A stretch of 39,622 nt of DNA from a virus, in the IMG/VR virus record IMGVR_UViG_3300044904_000147, positions 1-39,622 of that record. One strand, written 5' to 3'. Of this stretch, positions 8,268 through 16,572 are shown piece by piece. The notes under the pieces were generated by a model that worked only from the letters and a program-made list of their open reading frames with translations, did no database searches and was not told the origin of the DNA. Both the position numbers and the translations under genes were made by a program. Position 1 is the first letter of the stretch. Each line of letters starts with the position of its first letter.

Positions 8268-8740
8268 CAGAGGCCCACATTCTCCCGCAACTTTTCCGTC
8301 AGCATGTCGAGCCATGCCTGCTCGTGCATTTCAAAAGTGGTACGCACAAAGGGATGCGGAGGCACAATCCCGATCTCCCGTCCTGGGCCGCGGGACCCAA
8401 AGAGCGTTGTGCGCGAGTAGCCGCCTCTCACCAAACGGTGGCCGAGTTCCACGAATGCCCCGTAGAAGGCGTTCTGATTCGGCCCGACGCTTACGGTGGC
8501 CTCATCGTTTTTCGCGGAGATCGTCACCCGGCTGATGATGTTGGCACGCAAAAAACCGCGTTCGTGGGCCCACTCTTCGTCATTCATCGGCGCGGCCTCG
8601 GAGATCAAATCCTTCATCCATTCGCCGCATTCGCGGAGCGCGGGACGCACGGCGGCGCGCACTTTCTTGGGTGTCTCGTTCAGCAGCACCTCTTCGAGTT
8701 CCTTCATGCCGTCCACGCGGACCGTAACCGATTCCGCCAT
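8267..8740 (-). CDS. HK97 gp10-like head-tail joining protein
   Basis: A 157-aa protein. It begins VTVRVDGMKELEEVL, has a helical region with VRPALRECGEWM, and ends with the pattern FYGAFVELGH and HPFVRTTFE typical of HK97 gp10/phiX-type neck proteins (tail-completion Z-like). The ATG at 8740 overlaps the preceding stop (TGATG), and the gene sits between the head closure and DUF3168 genes, its canonical position. Confidence 0.85.
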   Translation of the reverse strand: MAESVTVRVDGMKELEEVLLNETPKKVRAAVRPALRECGEWMKDLISEAAPMNDEEWAHERGFLRANIISRVTISAKNDEATVSVGPNQNAFYGAFVELGHRLVRGGYSRTTLFGSRGPGREIGIVPPHPFVRTTFEMHEQAWLDMLTEKLRENVGL

Positions 8741-9114
8741 CACCACTCCGTCTGGTTCACGAGCCTGCAATACAGTCGCTGCTCGACGCGCCGGCCGTCC
8801 GGGTCGGCGATATATAAAATCTGGTAGGTGTTCCCGTCGTAAGTCTTCACGGTCATGGGCTGATTCAGACCTTCCACATAGGGAACCGTGAACAGCACCT
8901 CGACGGATTGCACCACTTCCTGCGCCAGGTCCAATTCCCTGCCCTGAAGCACGCGGAAGGCGGCCCAGGTCTCAATGAACAGATCGTCATCGGGAAAACT
9001 GCCGTCCGCGTTGCGCGCGCTTTTCTGGTAAATGCTGATGCGGTGCGCCATGGAACCAGGCGCGGTGTACTGGCCCGTGAAAGGAACAGTTCCGGAAAGC
9101 CGGCGCAGCGTCAT
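8740..9114 (-). CDS. Head closure protein (phage head-tail adaptor family)
   Basis: A 124-aa protein with the head-tail adaptor signature: HRISIYQKS around residue 22, then ETWAAFRVLQGRE, VEVLFTVPYVEGL and a DGNTYQILYIADPDG..V strand pair. Members of this family bind below the connector ring and close the head after packaging. Its ATG at 9114 overlaps the stop of the 66-aa gene (ATGA). An internal ATG at 9051 is possible but lacks a better ribosome binding site. Confidence 0.85.
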   Translation of the reverse strand: MTLRRLSGTVPFTGQYTAPGSMAHRISIYQKSARNADGSFPDDDLFIETWAAFRVLQGRELDLAQEVVQSVEVLFTVPYVEGLNQPMTVKTYDGNTYQILYIADPDGRRVEQRLYCRLVNQTEW

Positions 9115-9311
9115 TGAAACAGCCCCTGGATGAATCGGCCCATGTACGATGCCTGAGCGACTCTGGTGCGTGCCGCGCACAGATTTCTATGATTGTCCTC
9201 GGCGACCCGGAATTGCTCGCGGAGTCCTTCATCCTCCGGATGCCTTTCTGTTGCGGCGGCAAACAGCTTCATCGTGGCTTCGCTCTCCTTGATCTGCGCG
9301 TCCAATTCCAT
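9111..9311 (-). CDS. Hypothetical small helical protein in head operon
   Basis: A 66-aa, charged, predicted all-helical protein (starting MELDAQIKESEATMKLF). It has no recognisable domain. It is coupled to the head closure gene by an ATGA overlap and lies 3 bp downstream of the connector gene. Position suggests a small head-completion or scaffolding role; this is inference only. Confidence 0.7.
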   Translation of the reverse strand: MELDAQIKESEATMKLFAAATERHPEDEGLREQFRVAEDNHRNLCAARTRVAQASYMGRFIQGLFQ

Positions 9312-9314
9312 CGC

Positions 9315-10112
9315 TTATCCGCTCTGGGAACTATCGTCAAAGTTGTAAACGCGATTCGTCGCCAGTAACTGATCAAGATGGTGGGGAACGCTTGCCGCGG
9401 TTCCGGCGACGGCGGGTTCCCGCGTGAAATACCAGTGCGAAACAAGAATGAGAATGGCGAGACGCAAGGTCTGCGGGATGCCGGTCACGAACTTCGTTTC
9501 CACTATCTGATCCGGCGGGTCAGGCGCGGCCGTCTCTTTGTCATCCGTGATCGTCGTCGGGTCCGCGTTGAATCCAGCGGTGAAGTAGATGGCCACCGCA
9601 TTGGTGCTAAGCACGGAAATGGGCCAGTTCTTCCCTGGCAGCGGCGACAACCGGGCGGGCTGAGACACCAAGTCCACGATGAAATCCTCGCCAGGCGAGA
9701 GATCATGGGGATTTCCGTCCGTGCCGATGTAGGTGATCTTCTGCACGGCTGTGACCGGCCACGCCAGCAAGCGAATCTCAAACGGCGAGCGTGTACCCTG
9801 GTAGCTTCCGTAAACTGGCAGCGGATAATTCGCCTGGAAGGGATAGCCGAACGCCAGCGGGGGAACAACGCCAAAGCCGGGAGCATAAGGACTCTGGAAA
9901 TACGGATAGAATGGGAAACTGTCGCGGTACTGCACGAAGATGCGCGGAGCTAGGAGTAGGCCGGTGTTGTCCTCGCAATAGGCGCGCGCCGCGGTGATCA
10001 GGGTGCCGATCAGCGCGTCGTCGCGGTCGGTGTTGATCTTGAGAAAGGCTTTGGCGTCGGCCAACGATACCGGTTCTTTGCTGGGAAGCGCCTGCTGTAC
10101 GATTCCACTCAT
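9315..10112 (-). CDS. Head-tail connector (gp6-like / phiE125 gp8 family)
   Basis: A 265-aa protein. The N-terminal segment EPVSLADAKAFLKINTDRDDALI with AARAYCEDNTG is the hallmark helical pair of gp6-like connector proteins, and the C-terminal helix (LAILILVSHWYFTREP) is also typical. A central insertion (residues about 60-115) is rich in Tyr, Phe and Pro, so the protein is longer than minimal gp6 (about 110 aa) and resembles the phiE125 gp8 class. It would form the ring under the portal. It is coupled by ATGA overlap to the 32-aa gene upstream. Confidence 0.85.
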   Translation of the reverse strand: MSGIVQQALPSKEPVSLADAKAFLKINTDRDDALIGTLITAARAYCEDNTGLLLAPRIFVQYRDSFPFYPYFQSPYAPGFGVVPPLAFGYPFQANYPLPVYGSYQGTRSPFEIRLLAWPVTAVQKITYIGTDGNPHDLSPGEDFIVDLVSQPARLSPLPGKNWPISVLSTNAVAIYFTAGFNADPTTITDDKETAAPDPPDQIVETKFVTGIPQTLRLAILILVSHWYFTREPAVAGTAASVPHHLDQLLATNRVYNFDDSSQSG

Positions 10113-10207
10113 CGCGTTTCAACTTTCGGCTTGCGCACCGGATGCACCGCCATCGTGTTTTGCTTTGGTGGCTTTACTGCCGTCTGATATTTTGGTTTCT
10201 TTCCCAT
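10109..10207 (-). CDS. Very small basic protein (32 aa)
   Basis: ATG at 10207, stop overlapping the connector start (ATGA). The peptide is Lys/Arg/Pro-rich (MGKKPKYQTAVKPPKQNT at its start), and tiny basic genes in this place are common in head operons. It lies between the capsid stop and connector start, just after a strong hairpin. The Shine-Dalgarno is weak. Coding status rests on the overlap, composition and lack of any other use for the 65-160 bp gap. Confidence 0.6.
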   Translation of the reverse strand: MGKKPKYQTAVKPPKQNTMAVHPVRKPKVETR

Positions 10208-10223
10208 GAAAGGCTCAAGAATC

Positions 10224-10246
10224 GGGGGAGCCAGGCAGGCTCCCCC
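10224..10246 (-). terminator. Strong hairpin after the capsid gene
   Basis: A perfect nine-base GC-rich stem (GGGGGAGCC/GGCTCCCCC) with a five-base loop, 27 bp after the capsid stop on the minus strand. No U-tract follows, so it is not a classical intrinsic terminator. Hairpins here often protect the 3' end of capsid mRNA or cause partial termination, raising capsid levels over downstream genes. Confidence 0.6.
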
Positions 10247-10272
10247 TCATCTTCAGGCTTCGTCCCGGGGTG

Positions 10273-11517
10273 TTAGGACGCAGGATGGTAGAGGACCGAG
10301 AACGCGGCCGGCTGGATGCACTGGCCGTCGGTGCGCAGATAGGCTTGGAAGCCCACCTGGTAGGAGCCCATGTACAGTTCGTTGAACCGCACGAAGGTGA
10401 TGCCCAGAACGTCGCGGATGATGTACTTGGAGAAATCTCCAAATACGATGCTCTTCGCGGCGGCGGCAATGGCTGCGCAGGACTGGTTGAAGAAGAAGGG
10501 ATATCCGAAAATCGTATCCGGCTGGCCCTGAGTGAGAGAAGAAACCCACAACGGGCGCCCAAGGGTGTCCTTGAGCTTCCGCAGCATGTCGAAGGTGCTC
10601 TGATTGGCCATATACCGGGCGTTGCGGCGATAGGCCGGGTCCAAAGCGGTGATGAGGGCGTTCAGGTCGTTGTAGCCGACGCTGTTCAGGTCCGTGTTGC
10701 CGGTGCCCGTGTCGCCCGTGGCGGTCACGGTAGTGCCGGCCGCGATCTGGGGTACGATGCCGTTCGGCATGGTCGTGCCGGTTCCAGTGGTGTAGCCGTC
10801 ATTCGTGATGCGGCCCAAGCGGATGGCGAAGGCGTCGGAAAGTTCGGCCTGCAGGTCGAACGCGCTGTCCTGAAGCAGTTGCACGGGAACCAGAACCTGC
10901 TTCGAGGAAGCCACGTTGGCAATCAGGTTGACCTGCCCAAACGTCGGGTTTTGCGACGTGGTGGCGTCGGAGTTGATGGCCAGCCATTCGCCCTTGTTCG
11001 CCGTGTCATCCCAGGTCGGCCAATTCACGATGTTGCCGGTGGCCGTGGTGATGATGCGGGCCTGGCCGCGGATCGGCCCGATGGCCTTCAGCTTGATTTC
11101 CAACTCTTTCTGAAAGCCGGTCGGAATTAGGTAGCCGCCGCCGGTAGTCGTTTCCGTGAGGGCGGTGCGCTCCTGGATCTCATCCAAAAGCGGATGCTTC
11201 CTGCCGCTGCGGCAGAAGGCCATGAATGCGTCATTGTATTCGGGCAATCCGCGCACTTCGTGGATGTTGTCCCGAGTGACGCGGATTTCCTTTCCAACGT
11301 TGGGTTGCGCTTGCTCGGGGGCTTTGAACTCCCGCATTTCCTTCGCAAGTTTTTCGGACAGTTCGACCGCATCAATACGGACGCGCAAAAGTTCCTGATC
11401 GGCGTTGATCTTGTCCCACTTCTCACGCGCCTCGGGCGTCCATTCGCCCTTCGCGGTGATTTCGTTCATTTGTGCCACCAAGGCGGCACGCTGCTTTCGC
11501 AGTTCAAGACTATCCAT
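10273..11517 (-). CDS. Major capsid protein, HK97 fold
   Basis: A 414-aa capsid subunit with an N-terminal delta/scaffold region and HK97-fold core. Residues 1-100 are charged and helical (LELRKQRAALVAQMNEI). The mature part probably begins near residue 105, after which the segments GGGYLIPTGFQKELEIKL, VNWPTWDD, FDLQAELSDAFAIRLG and FSKYIIRD follow, all typical of HK97 gp5 relatives. The Shine-Dalgarno AAGGAG lies 8 bases before the ATG at 11517. It follows the protease gene after a 128-bp gap holding three hairpins. Confidence 0.95.
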   Translation of the reverse strand: MDSLELRKQRAALVAQMNEITAKGEWTPEAREKWDKINADQELLRVRIDAVELSEKLAKEMREFKAPEQAQPNVGKEIRVTRDNIHEVRGLPEYNDAFMAFCRSGRKHPLLDEIQERTALTETTTGGGYLIPTGFQKELEIKLKAIGPIRGQARIITTATGNIVNWPTWDDTANKGEWLAINSDATTSQNPTFGQVNLIANVASSKQVLVPVQLLQDSAFDLQAELSDAFAIRLGRITNDGYTTGTGTTMPNGIVPQIAAGTTVTATGDTGTGNTDLNSVGYNDLNALITALDPAYRRNARYMANQSTFDMLRKLKDTLGRPLWVSSLTQGQPDTIFGYPFFFNQSCAAIAAAAKSIVFGDFSKYIIRDVLGITFVRFNELYMGSYQVGFQAYLRTDGQCIQPAAFSVLYHPAS

Positions 11518-11550
11518 GATGATTCTCCTTTAGATTTTGATTTGCCTCGC

Positions 11551-11624
11551 CGCTCCTGCCCTGGCAGGAGCGCTGCGCTTTTGCGCACCGGTGCGCAAAC
11601 TTAAGAAGCCGCTTTGCGACTTCT
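11551..11624 (-). promoter_or_regulatory. Cluster of three hairpins upstream of the capsid gene
   Basis: The 128-bp gap between protease and capsid holds three inverted repeats in a row: a perfect 10-bp stem with a two-base loop (11551-11572), a perfect 20-bp palindrome (11580-11599), and a nine-base stem with one mismatch and loop TTT (11604-11624). This is the largest gap in the head operon. Plausible roles are an RNase processing site, a terminator/antiterminator, or a promoter-associated site that lets capsid mRNA be made at higher level. Confidence 0.6.
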
Positions 11625-11645
11625 CGAAACTTTTCTGTTGTGCGG

Positions 11646-12527
11646 TTACAACGTCAGCGAGATTTCCGCTGTGCGCGTTGCGGCGATAGCCTGCTCCAGG
11701 CCGAGCGGAGCAGACTTTTCTTCGTCGCTCACTTCAATGTCATGCGCCTTGCAGAGGTGGACCAGTTTTGTCCAGGCTTTGCTCTTTTCCGCATCGCTCA
11801 GGCCCTTCACCTGGTTGAACCGCGCCAGAGCGTTGCGCAGGTGCGAAACCGTCTTTTCCTCCGTCGAGAAGTGCCAGGGCAGATGCCAGGTGGCGGTGTC
11901 GTCGGCCTTTTGCGCGATGATGAAGTCGTGCGCGCTCAGATCCTCGCCGTCCACGCGCTTGGTCATGCGGGCGCTGGCGCGCGCCTCGATGTCTTCCGGC
12001 AAACCATCCGGGAACTTGAAGCGCATTTCCAGGGAGCGCGAGGATTGCACCTCGGTATCCGGATAAGCGGGAAACGTAACAGCGGAGGTGTCGAACAAAT
12101 CCACGTCCATCAATTCCCGCAAAGTGTCGCCTTCGTCGTCCTCTTGTGTCCAGGCTTGCTTGCGAATGATGAAGCCAAAGGAGCACTGGCTGATATCGCC
12201 GCGCCCGATGCTTTCGCGGAGGTCGCGCGCATAGGTGGTGTCCGGAAGTTCGCAGCGGAATTTCAGGCCAACCTCATCCTCGCGGAGCGTGAGCGTGCCG
12301 GAGGCGGTGCGGCCGAGGATCATGTTGGCGTCGTGATTGATGAGCATGCGCACGTCGGCCTTTTCGCGGAGCGAGCGCGTGAATGCGCCAGGCTTGATGA
12401 TTTCGCGGAACCATCCGAGGTCGTCGGATTTCCGGTTGAACTTAGCGGCATAGCCGGCAATGAACTTCTTCCCGCCGTCTTCCTCCGCTCGGAGATCCGC
12501 TGCCACAAACCTATATTCGCGTTTCAT
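11646..12527 (-). CDS. Prohead maturation protease (HK97 gp4-like, S78) with C-terminal extension
   Basis: A 293-aa protein. The protease part (about 1-165) has GYAAKFN at 25-31, the catalytic His65 in LINHD, then SQCSFGF with Ser116 as the likely nucleophile, and the strand SAVTFPAYPDT. It removes the capsid delta domain during maturation. Residues about 200-270 form a second module (DFIIAQKADDTATWHLP, HLRNALARFNQVKG, KLVHLCKAHDIEV) resembling DUF6582-type C-terminal extensions in other phage head proteins. The start overlaps the portal stop (ATGA). Confidence 0.88.
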   Translation of the reverse strand: MKREYRFVAADLRAEEDGGKKFIAGYAAKFNRKSDDLGWFREIIKPGAFTRSLREKADVRMLINHDANMILGRTASGTLTLREDEVGLKFRCELPDTTYARDLRESIGRGDISQCSFGFIIRKQAWTQEDDEGDTLRELMDVDLFDTSAVTFPAYPDTEVQSSRSLEMRFKFPDGLPEDIEARASARMTKRVDGEDLSAHDFIIAQKADDTATWHLPWHFSTEEKTVSHLRNALARFNQVKGLSDAEKSKAWTKLVHLCKAHDIEVSDEEKSAPLGLEQAIAATRTAEISLTL

Positions 12528-14164
12528 TGGACTGGCTCCTTCTTTGTTGCTTTGGCGATTTGTCGAATAGCGTGCGCGAGTTCCGCATCCGCGTCCAGCG
12601 CTCCCCAGCGGCGCGCCAAGTCGGCAATATGCTCGCGGACAATGCCCGCGGCTTCTTCTGGAAGCAGGCCGTCATCGTCAGTTCCCAGCGTGGCCGCGAT
12701 GCCAAACATCACGGGCCCAAACACTTTCTGAAAATCCTTTTCCGTTGGCGCAGTGCGTGCCCTCATCCTGCCGAAGGCATCGCGGAAGGAGGGGGCAAAA
12801 GCCTTGCCGAGTTTGCTGCTGAGGTCGATGGTACCCGGCGTTTCCTCGTCGCCCTTTATTCCGCCCTCCGTATCGTCGCCAGAATCCGGATTTGCATCAC
12901 TGCCCGCGACAGCGGATTTCGTAGGCTGCTCATCATCCGTAACGTTCACCATGTTGACCGGCATCCAGAAGCGGTCCGCGGGATTTGTGGACTGGAAATC
13001 CTCTTCAGCCACGGGCGGGAGTTTCAGGGCTTTGCGCATTTCGTTCATGGTGATGCCGCCAGCATATCGCGCCATCTGCAGACCCTTGGTGAGCAGGTCG
13101 TAGGTCGGCCTCTCGAGCTCGGTAGTATCGAACTTGCAGAAATATTGACTGGGCCTGCCGTTCGCCAACGGCGGAAACAGCTTCAGCGTCAGCGCCTGCT
13201 CCCATTTCTTCAGCCAGGGCTTCACGCAATAGATCAGAAACTCTACGTTGCGCTGCTCGAGGGTCGCGCGGGAATCCGACGTGGCTTCGCCGATGAGGTG
13301 TGGCGGGACACCAAAGATGGCGGCGATCTGTGTGCGGTTGAATTTTCGGGTTTCCAGGAATTGCGCTTCCTGGGGGTCCACGCCGACCTTTTCCCAAGTC
13401 ACGCCGCCATCCAGCACTGCCGGCCGGTTCGCCTGGCTCCGCGTATGCCCGGCAATCCAGGACTGAACTGCCTCCAGCTTCTGCGCTGGTTTCAGGATGG
13501 TCGAGAACTTTAAATAACCGCCAGGGCGTGAATCGTTGGCCCAGAAAGTGTTCGAGAAGTTCTGTGCCGCCAAGTCTCCGCCCAGCAGTTCCCGCATGTA
13601 GAACTTCACAGGCGAGAGCCCCACAATGCCGTCGAAACCCATGCCGGGGATGTGCACCATCGCCTCGGCTTTGATCTCGCGGATCTGGCCGCTGGGCGTG
13701 TCCGCGGTCTGGTAGACGAGTTTGCCGTCGCGCGTGCGGTATGGATAGGTGCGGTACGGTGAGCGCAAATACATCGCCGCGGGGTCGCCGCCGTTGTTCA
13801 GTACGATTTCGGCGTAGCAGTTGCCATTCACAAGCGCATGTCCCTGGCCGGCCTGGCGGAAACTCGCCGCGTTGACTTCCGGGTTGGGCTGCGAATGGAG
13901 AAGATGGGCGAGAGGATGGTCCCACGCTTCTACTTCCGTGCCATCGGCTTGCCGCTGATGGATTTTCAGCGGAAGCGAGGCCACCTGGTCGCTGATAATG
14001 CGCACGCAGGACACAAACGCGGAAATCTGCAGCGCCGTGAACTCGGTGACGACCACGCCCGAGGCGGACGGTGCCAAACCACCCCAGCCGCCGCCGAGCA
14101 GGTCCACGGGCCACTGAATGACGTTGCCCATGAAATCACGAAGTTCTTTAGCTAAAGAGGCCAT
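12524..14164 (-). CDS. Portal protein
   Basis: A 546-aa HK97-type portal, the dodecameric ring for DNA entry. Motifs are: ALQISAFVSCVRIISDQVASLPL (28-70), GNCYAEIV around 115, IPGMGFDGIVGLSPV around 175, an active clip/wing region RPAVLDGGVTWEKVG, and FGVPPHLIGE around 285. Residues about 430-546 form an acidic extension not present in minimal portals (about 400 aa). The stop overlaps the start of the protease gene. It follows a 48-aa membrane protein and the large terminase gene. Confidence 0.93.
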   Translation of the reverse strand: MASLAKELRDFMGNVIQWPVDLLGGGWGGLAPSASGVVVTEFTALQISAFVSCVRIISDQVASLPLKIHQRQADGTEVEAWDHPLAHLLHSQPNPEVNAASFRQAGQGHALVNGNCYAEIVLNNGGDPAAMYLRSPYRTYPYRTRDGKLVYQTADTPSGQIREIKAEAMVHIPGMGFDGIVGLSPVKFYMRELLGGDLAAQNFSNTFWANDSRPGGYLKFSTILKPAQKLEAVQSWIAGHTRSQANRPAVLDGGVTWEKVGVDPQEAQFLETRKFNRTQIAAIFGVPPHLIGEATSDSRATLEQRNVEFLIYCVKPWLKKWEQALTLKLFPPLANGRPSQYFCKFDTTELERPTYDLLTKGLQMARYAGGITMNEMRKALKLPPVAEEDFQSTNPADRFWMPVNMVNVTDDEQPTKSAVAGSDANPDSGDDTEGGIKGDEETPGTIDLSSKLGKAFAPSFRDAFGRMRARTAPTEKDFQKVFGPVMFGIAATLGTDDDGLLPEEAAGIVREHIADLARRWGALDADAELAHAIRQIAKATKKEPVQ

Positions 14165-14310
14165 TATTTAGCCGCCCGTTTGGATGCCACCAGCCCGGCT
14201 GTCAGCAATCCGATTCCGCACACGATGAAGCCCAGGGGACGATATGCCAGAAAGAATCCGGTCACGATCAAGAGGAAGCCCAGGATCATGCTGCCGCCGA
14301 TCACTCTCAC
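14164..14310 (-). CDS. Small two-helix membrane protein (48 aa)
   Basis: The GTG at 14310 overlaps the terminase stop (GTGA), and its stop overlaps the portal start (TAATG). The sequence is almost entirely two hydrophobic helices (MILGFLLIVTGFFLAY and GFIVCGIGLLTAGLVA) joined by a short Arg-Pro turn, then a basic tail. A tiny two-TM protein between terminase and portal recurs in some temperate siphophages; no function is known to me. Topology is inferred. Confidence 0.72.
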   Translation of the reverse strand: MRVIGGSMILGFLLIVTGFFLAYRPLGFIVCGIGLLTAGLVASKRAAK

Positions 14311-16100
14311 GAGGGTTTCTCCTGATGCTGATCGCATCGGAACATCACGCGATCTCCCACAAGAACGCCAATGCACAGCGCGCCGCACTTTTCGCAATCG
14401 CCGAACACGGTCACGCCGCCAGCTCCGCCTTCTGCCCCGGCATAGCGCGTCACGCCGTTGATGGCCGTGAGCAGGGCGGTGATGCCATCAATCTTGTTTT
14501 CCTTTCTTTCTTTGTTCGGGAAATAGTTGCCGTTGCGGTCTTCCTTATTCACGACGTTGCTGGCGCACCAGGTGGTGATGGGATTGCCGTCATAGTGGAA
14601 TTGGCCGGAGTGGACCCAGCCTTCCAAATCCTTCATGGGCTGCGAAAGGTGCTTAGGCATCTGTGGCACTTCCACCACATGCAAGCCGTCAGCCGCCAGA
14701 TTCGTGGCCAGTTCATGGGCCTGCCAGGGGTCGTGACTCACTTCTAGGAGATTGAAGCGCGCAGCCGTTTCCCGCACCCAATCCTCGACCATCGAATAGT
14801 CATTCGTCTCGCCGGGGCAGGAGCGCAGCCAGCCGTCGATCTCCCAGCCTTGATACTGGGAGTTATTCGACTCCTCAATCTGAACCTCGGGTGCCCAATA
14901 CGTGCTGAAAGCGTAGTAATGCCGTTTGTCCTCGAACTCGCGCCAGAACACTTTCACTGCCGCGAGCAGGTCGAGCTTCGATGCCAAATCCAAACCGATT
15001 ACGCAGGGCTGTCCGAGGAAATCGTCCTCACTGAGTTCCCTATCGCCGCATTTCAGGAACCGCACCATGTCCATCCAGGCACTTTGCGCTCCCACCCACA
15101 GATCCAGGTGCTTCGTCTTGAAAGCGGCCTGAGCAGTGGCCATCTGCATGGCCTTCTGAGCCTTGGCCCCGATTTCATCGATTAGTACGCTGACGCCCCA
15201 ATTGGGGTTGGCCTTGCGCCAGTTTTCCGGCTGCGTCCAGTCATCGTCATCGTCAAGCGAATAGATAATTCCGAAGAACGTTTCATCGGCAATCACAACG
15301 GAAAGTATTTTCTGGAGATACTGATGCCATTCGTAACAAATCCCGGAACGATCAGACCCTGAAGTGGTGATGGCCCATAGCAACGATCCTTGGCGCTTGC
15401 CGCAAGCGGTCTCCGCGTTATCGAGCAACTTCCGGTCGGCGGAGAGATGCATCTCATCAATGAAGATGGCATAAGGGTTTGTGCCTTCGACGCCCTTGGC
15501 ATCGCTCGATAAGGGGCGAAAAACACTGTTGCTTTTTCGCTGCAGGATACGGTGCGCTTCAACTTCAATGCCCGCCTTGGCGCAAAAGTTGCTCATCTCG
15601 CGCAGCATTTTCTGACTGATGCCAAATGTGAATCTGGCCTGCTCCCTTGAGGTTGCGGCCGAATATACCTGCGAGCCCGGCTCCTGGTCCGCGAATGCCA
15701 AGTAATTGGCGATGGCAGATACTTCAAAACTTTTACCGTTACCTTTAGGCACTTCGATATAGACACGCTTGAATCTGCGGATGCCGTTCTCTTTGCGGAC
15801 CCATCCAAAAATCGTAGTGAGGTGCCAAACTTGCCAGGGTTCCAGCTTGAGCCGTTTGCCGACGAATTGTCGGCCCTCGATATGCGGGCAGAGTTCGCAG
15901 AATCTGCAGACCTTACTGGCCTTCTCGGGATCGAACTCATATTCCCAATCCGTCTTTGCCAGATCATCCGTCTGCCGCTTGCACGCCTGCCGGACAAACA
16001 AGCATGCGGGAATCTTTCCACTGAGAATGTCCTTAGCATACTGCCGTGCGATCGCGCAGTAATCTCTGGGTGGTTTCTTCAGTGAACTCGCTGAACTCAT
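14307..16100 (-). CDS. terL: Terminase large subunit with C-terminal Cys/His-rich tail
   Basis: A 597-aa Terminase_1-type packaging motor. The ATPase part has a Walker A-like VPKGNGKS, then YSAATSREQARFTF, and Walker B YAIFIDEMHL followed by the coupling motif ITTSG. The nuclease half has the acidic cluster start GLDLASKLD and later DY..V.DWV. Usual length is about 500-560; the extra end has CEKCGALC...RCDQH, a possible zinc ribbon. The start at 16100 lies 68 bp inside the small-terminase gene, and no later start preserves the conserved N-terminal helix (DYCAIARQYAKDI). Confidence 0.94.
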   Translation of the reverse strand: MSSASSLKKPPRDYCAIARQYAKDILSGKIPACLFVRQACKRQTDDLAKTDWEYEFDPEKASKVCRFCELCPHIEGRQFVGKRLKLEPWQVWHLTTIFGWVRKENGIRRFKRVYIEVPKGNGKSFEVSAIANYLAFADQEPGSQVYSAATSREQARFTFGISQKMLREMSNFCAKAGIEVEAHRILQRKSNSVFRPLSSDAKGVEGTNPYAIFIDEMHLSADRKLLDNAETACGKRQGSLLWAITTSGSDRSGICYEWHQYLQKILSVVIADETFFGIIYSLDDDDDWTQPENWRKANPNWGVSVLIDEIGAKAQKAMQMATAQAAFKTKHLDLWVGAQSAWMDMVRFLKCGDRELSEDDFLGQPCVIGLDLASKLDLLAAVKVFWREFEDKRHYYAFSTYWAPEVQIEESNNSQYQGWEIDGWLRSCPGETNDYSMVEDWVRETAARFNLLEVSHDPWQAHELATNLAADGLHVVEVPQMPKHLSQPMKDLEGWVHSGQFHYDGNPITTWCASNVVNKEDRNGNYFPNKERKENKIDGITALLTAINGVTRYAGAEGGAGGVTVFGDCEKCGALCIGVLVGDRVMFRCDQHQEKPS

Positions 16101-16470
16101 CCGTTTCTTTCTTCTTCTTTGACGGGTCGGCCTTCAGGCGCGCGCGATCCGATGGATTCATGCCCATGCGGGAAAGTAAGCTCATCAATTGGGCGCGCTC
16201 CTGAGCTGGTAACATTCCCTTTCGTTCTCGGTGCATCAAGCGCACGGCCATTCCCATCCACGGACGATCCGTGTTTCGCACGACGCCCGGTGGAATGATG
16301 GCCACAAACTCATTCCAAATATTTTGTTGCGCCTTCGTGAGATATTTCGGAGGCTCCCCAATATCTGCAGTTGGCATCGGTTCCTGCTCGCGCTCTTTTA
16401 GGCGCTCTGGATGCTTTTTGAAACTATTACGTATTAATAACAGTGACGTTGCGGTACGTGGCCTGGCCAT
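16033..16470 (-). CDS. terS: Terminase small subunit (P27-like)
   Basis: A 145-aa protein upstream of terL. After a basic N-terminus comes EPPKYLTKAQQNIWNEF and IIPPGVVRNTDRPW, then helices and SLLSRMGMNPSDRARL near the end. This is the layout of P27 small terminases, which recognise the cos or pac site. Shine-Dalgarno AGGGTG sits just before the ATG at 16470. The gene overlaps terL, and its C-terminal end is Lys/Glu-rich (KKKKETDEFSEFTEE). Confidence 0.9.
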   Translation of the reverse strand: MARPRTATSLLLIRNSFKKHPERLKEREQEPMPTADIGEPPKYLTKAQQNIWNEFVAIIPPGVVRNTDRPWMGMAVRLMHRERKGMLPAQERAQLMSLLSRMGMNPSDRARLKADPSKKKKETDEFSEFTEETTQRLLRDRTAVC

Positions 16471-16572
16471 TTCACCCTAAGCCCATTGTTTTCATTATGG
16501 AGAGTCGCGCGAAAGGAGCTTCGTGCCGGTCCGAGAGTAGGACGGAAATCGTTTTTCACACCCCATACCCCA

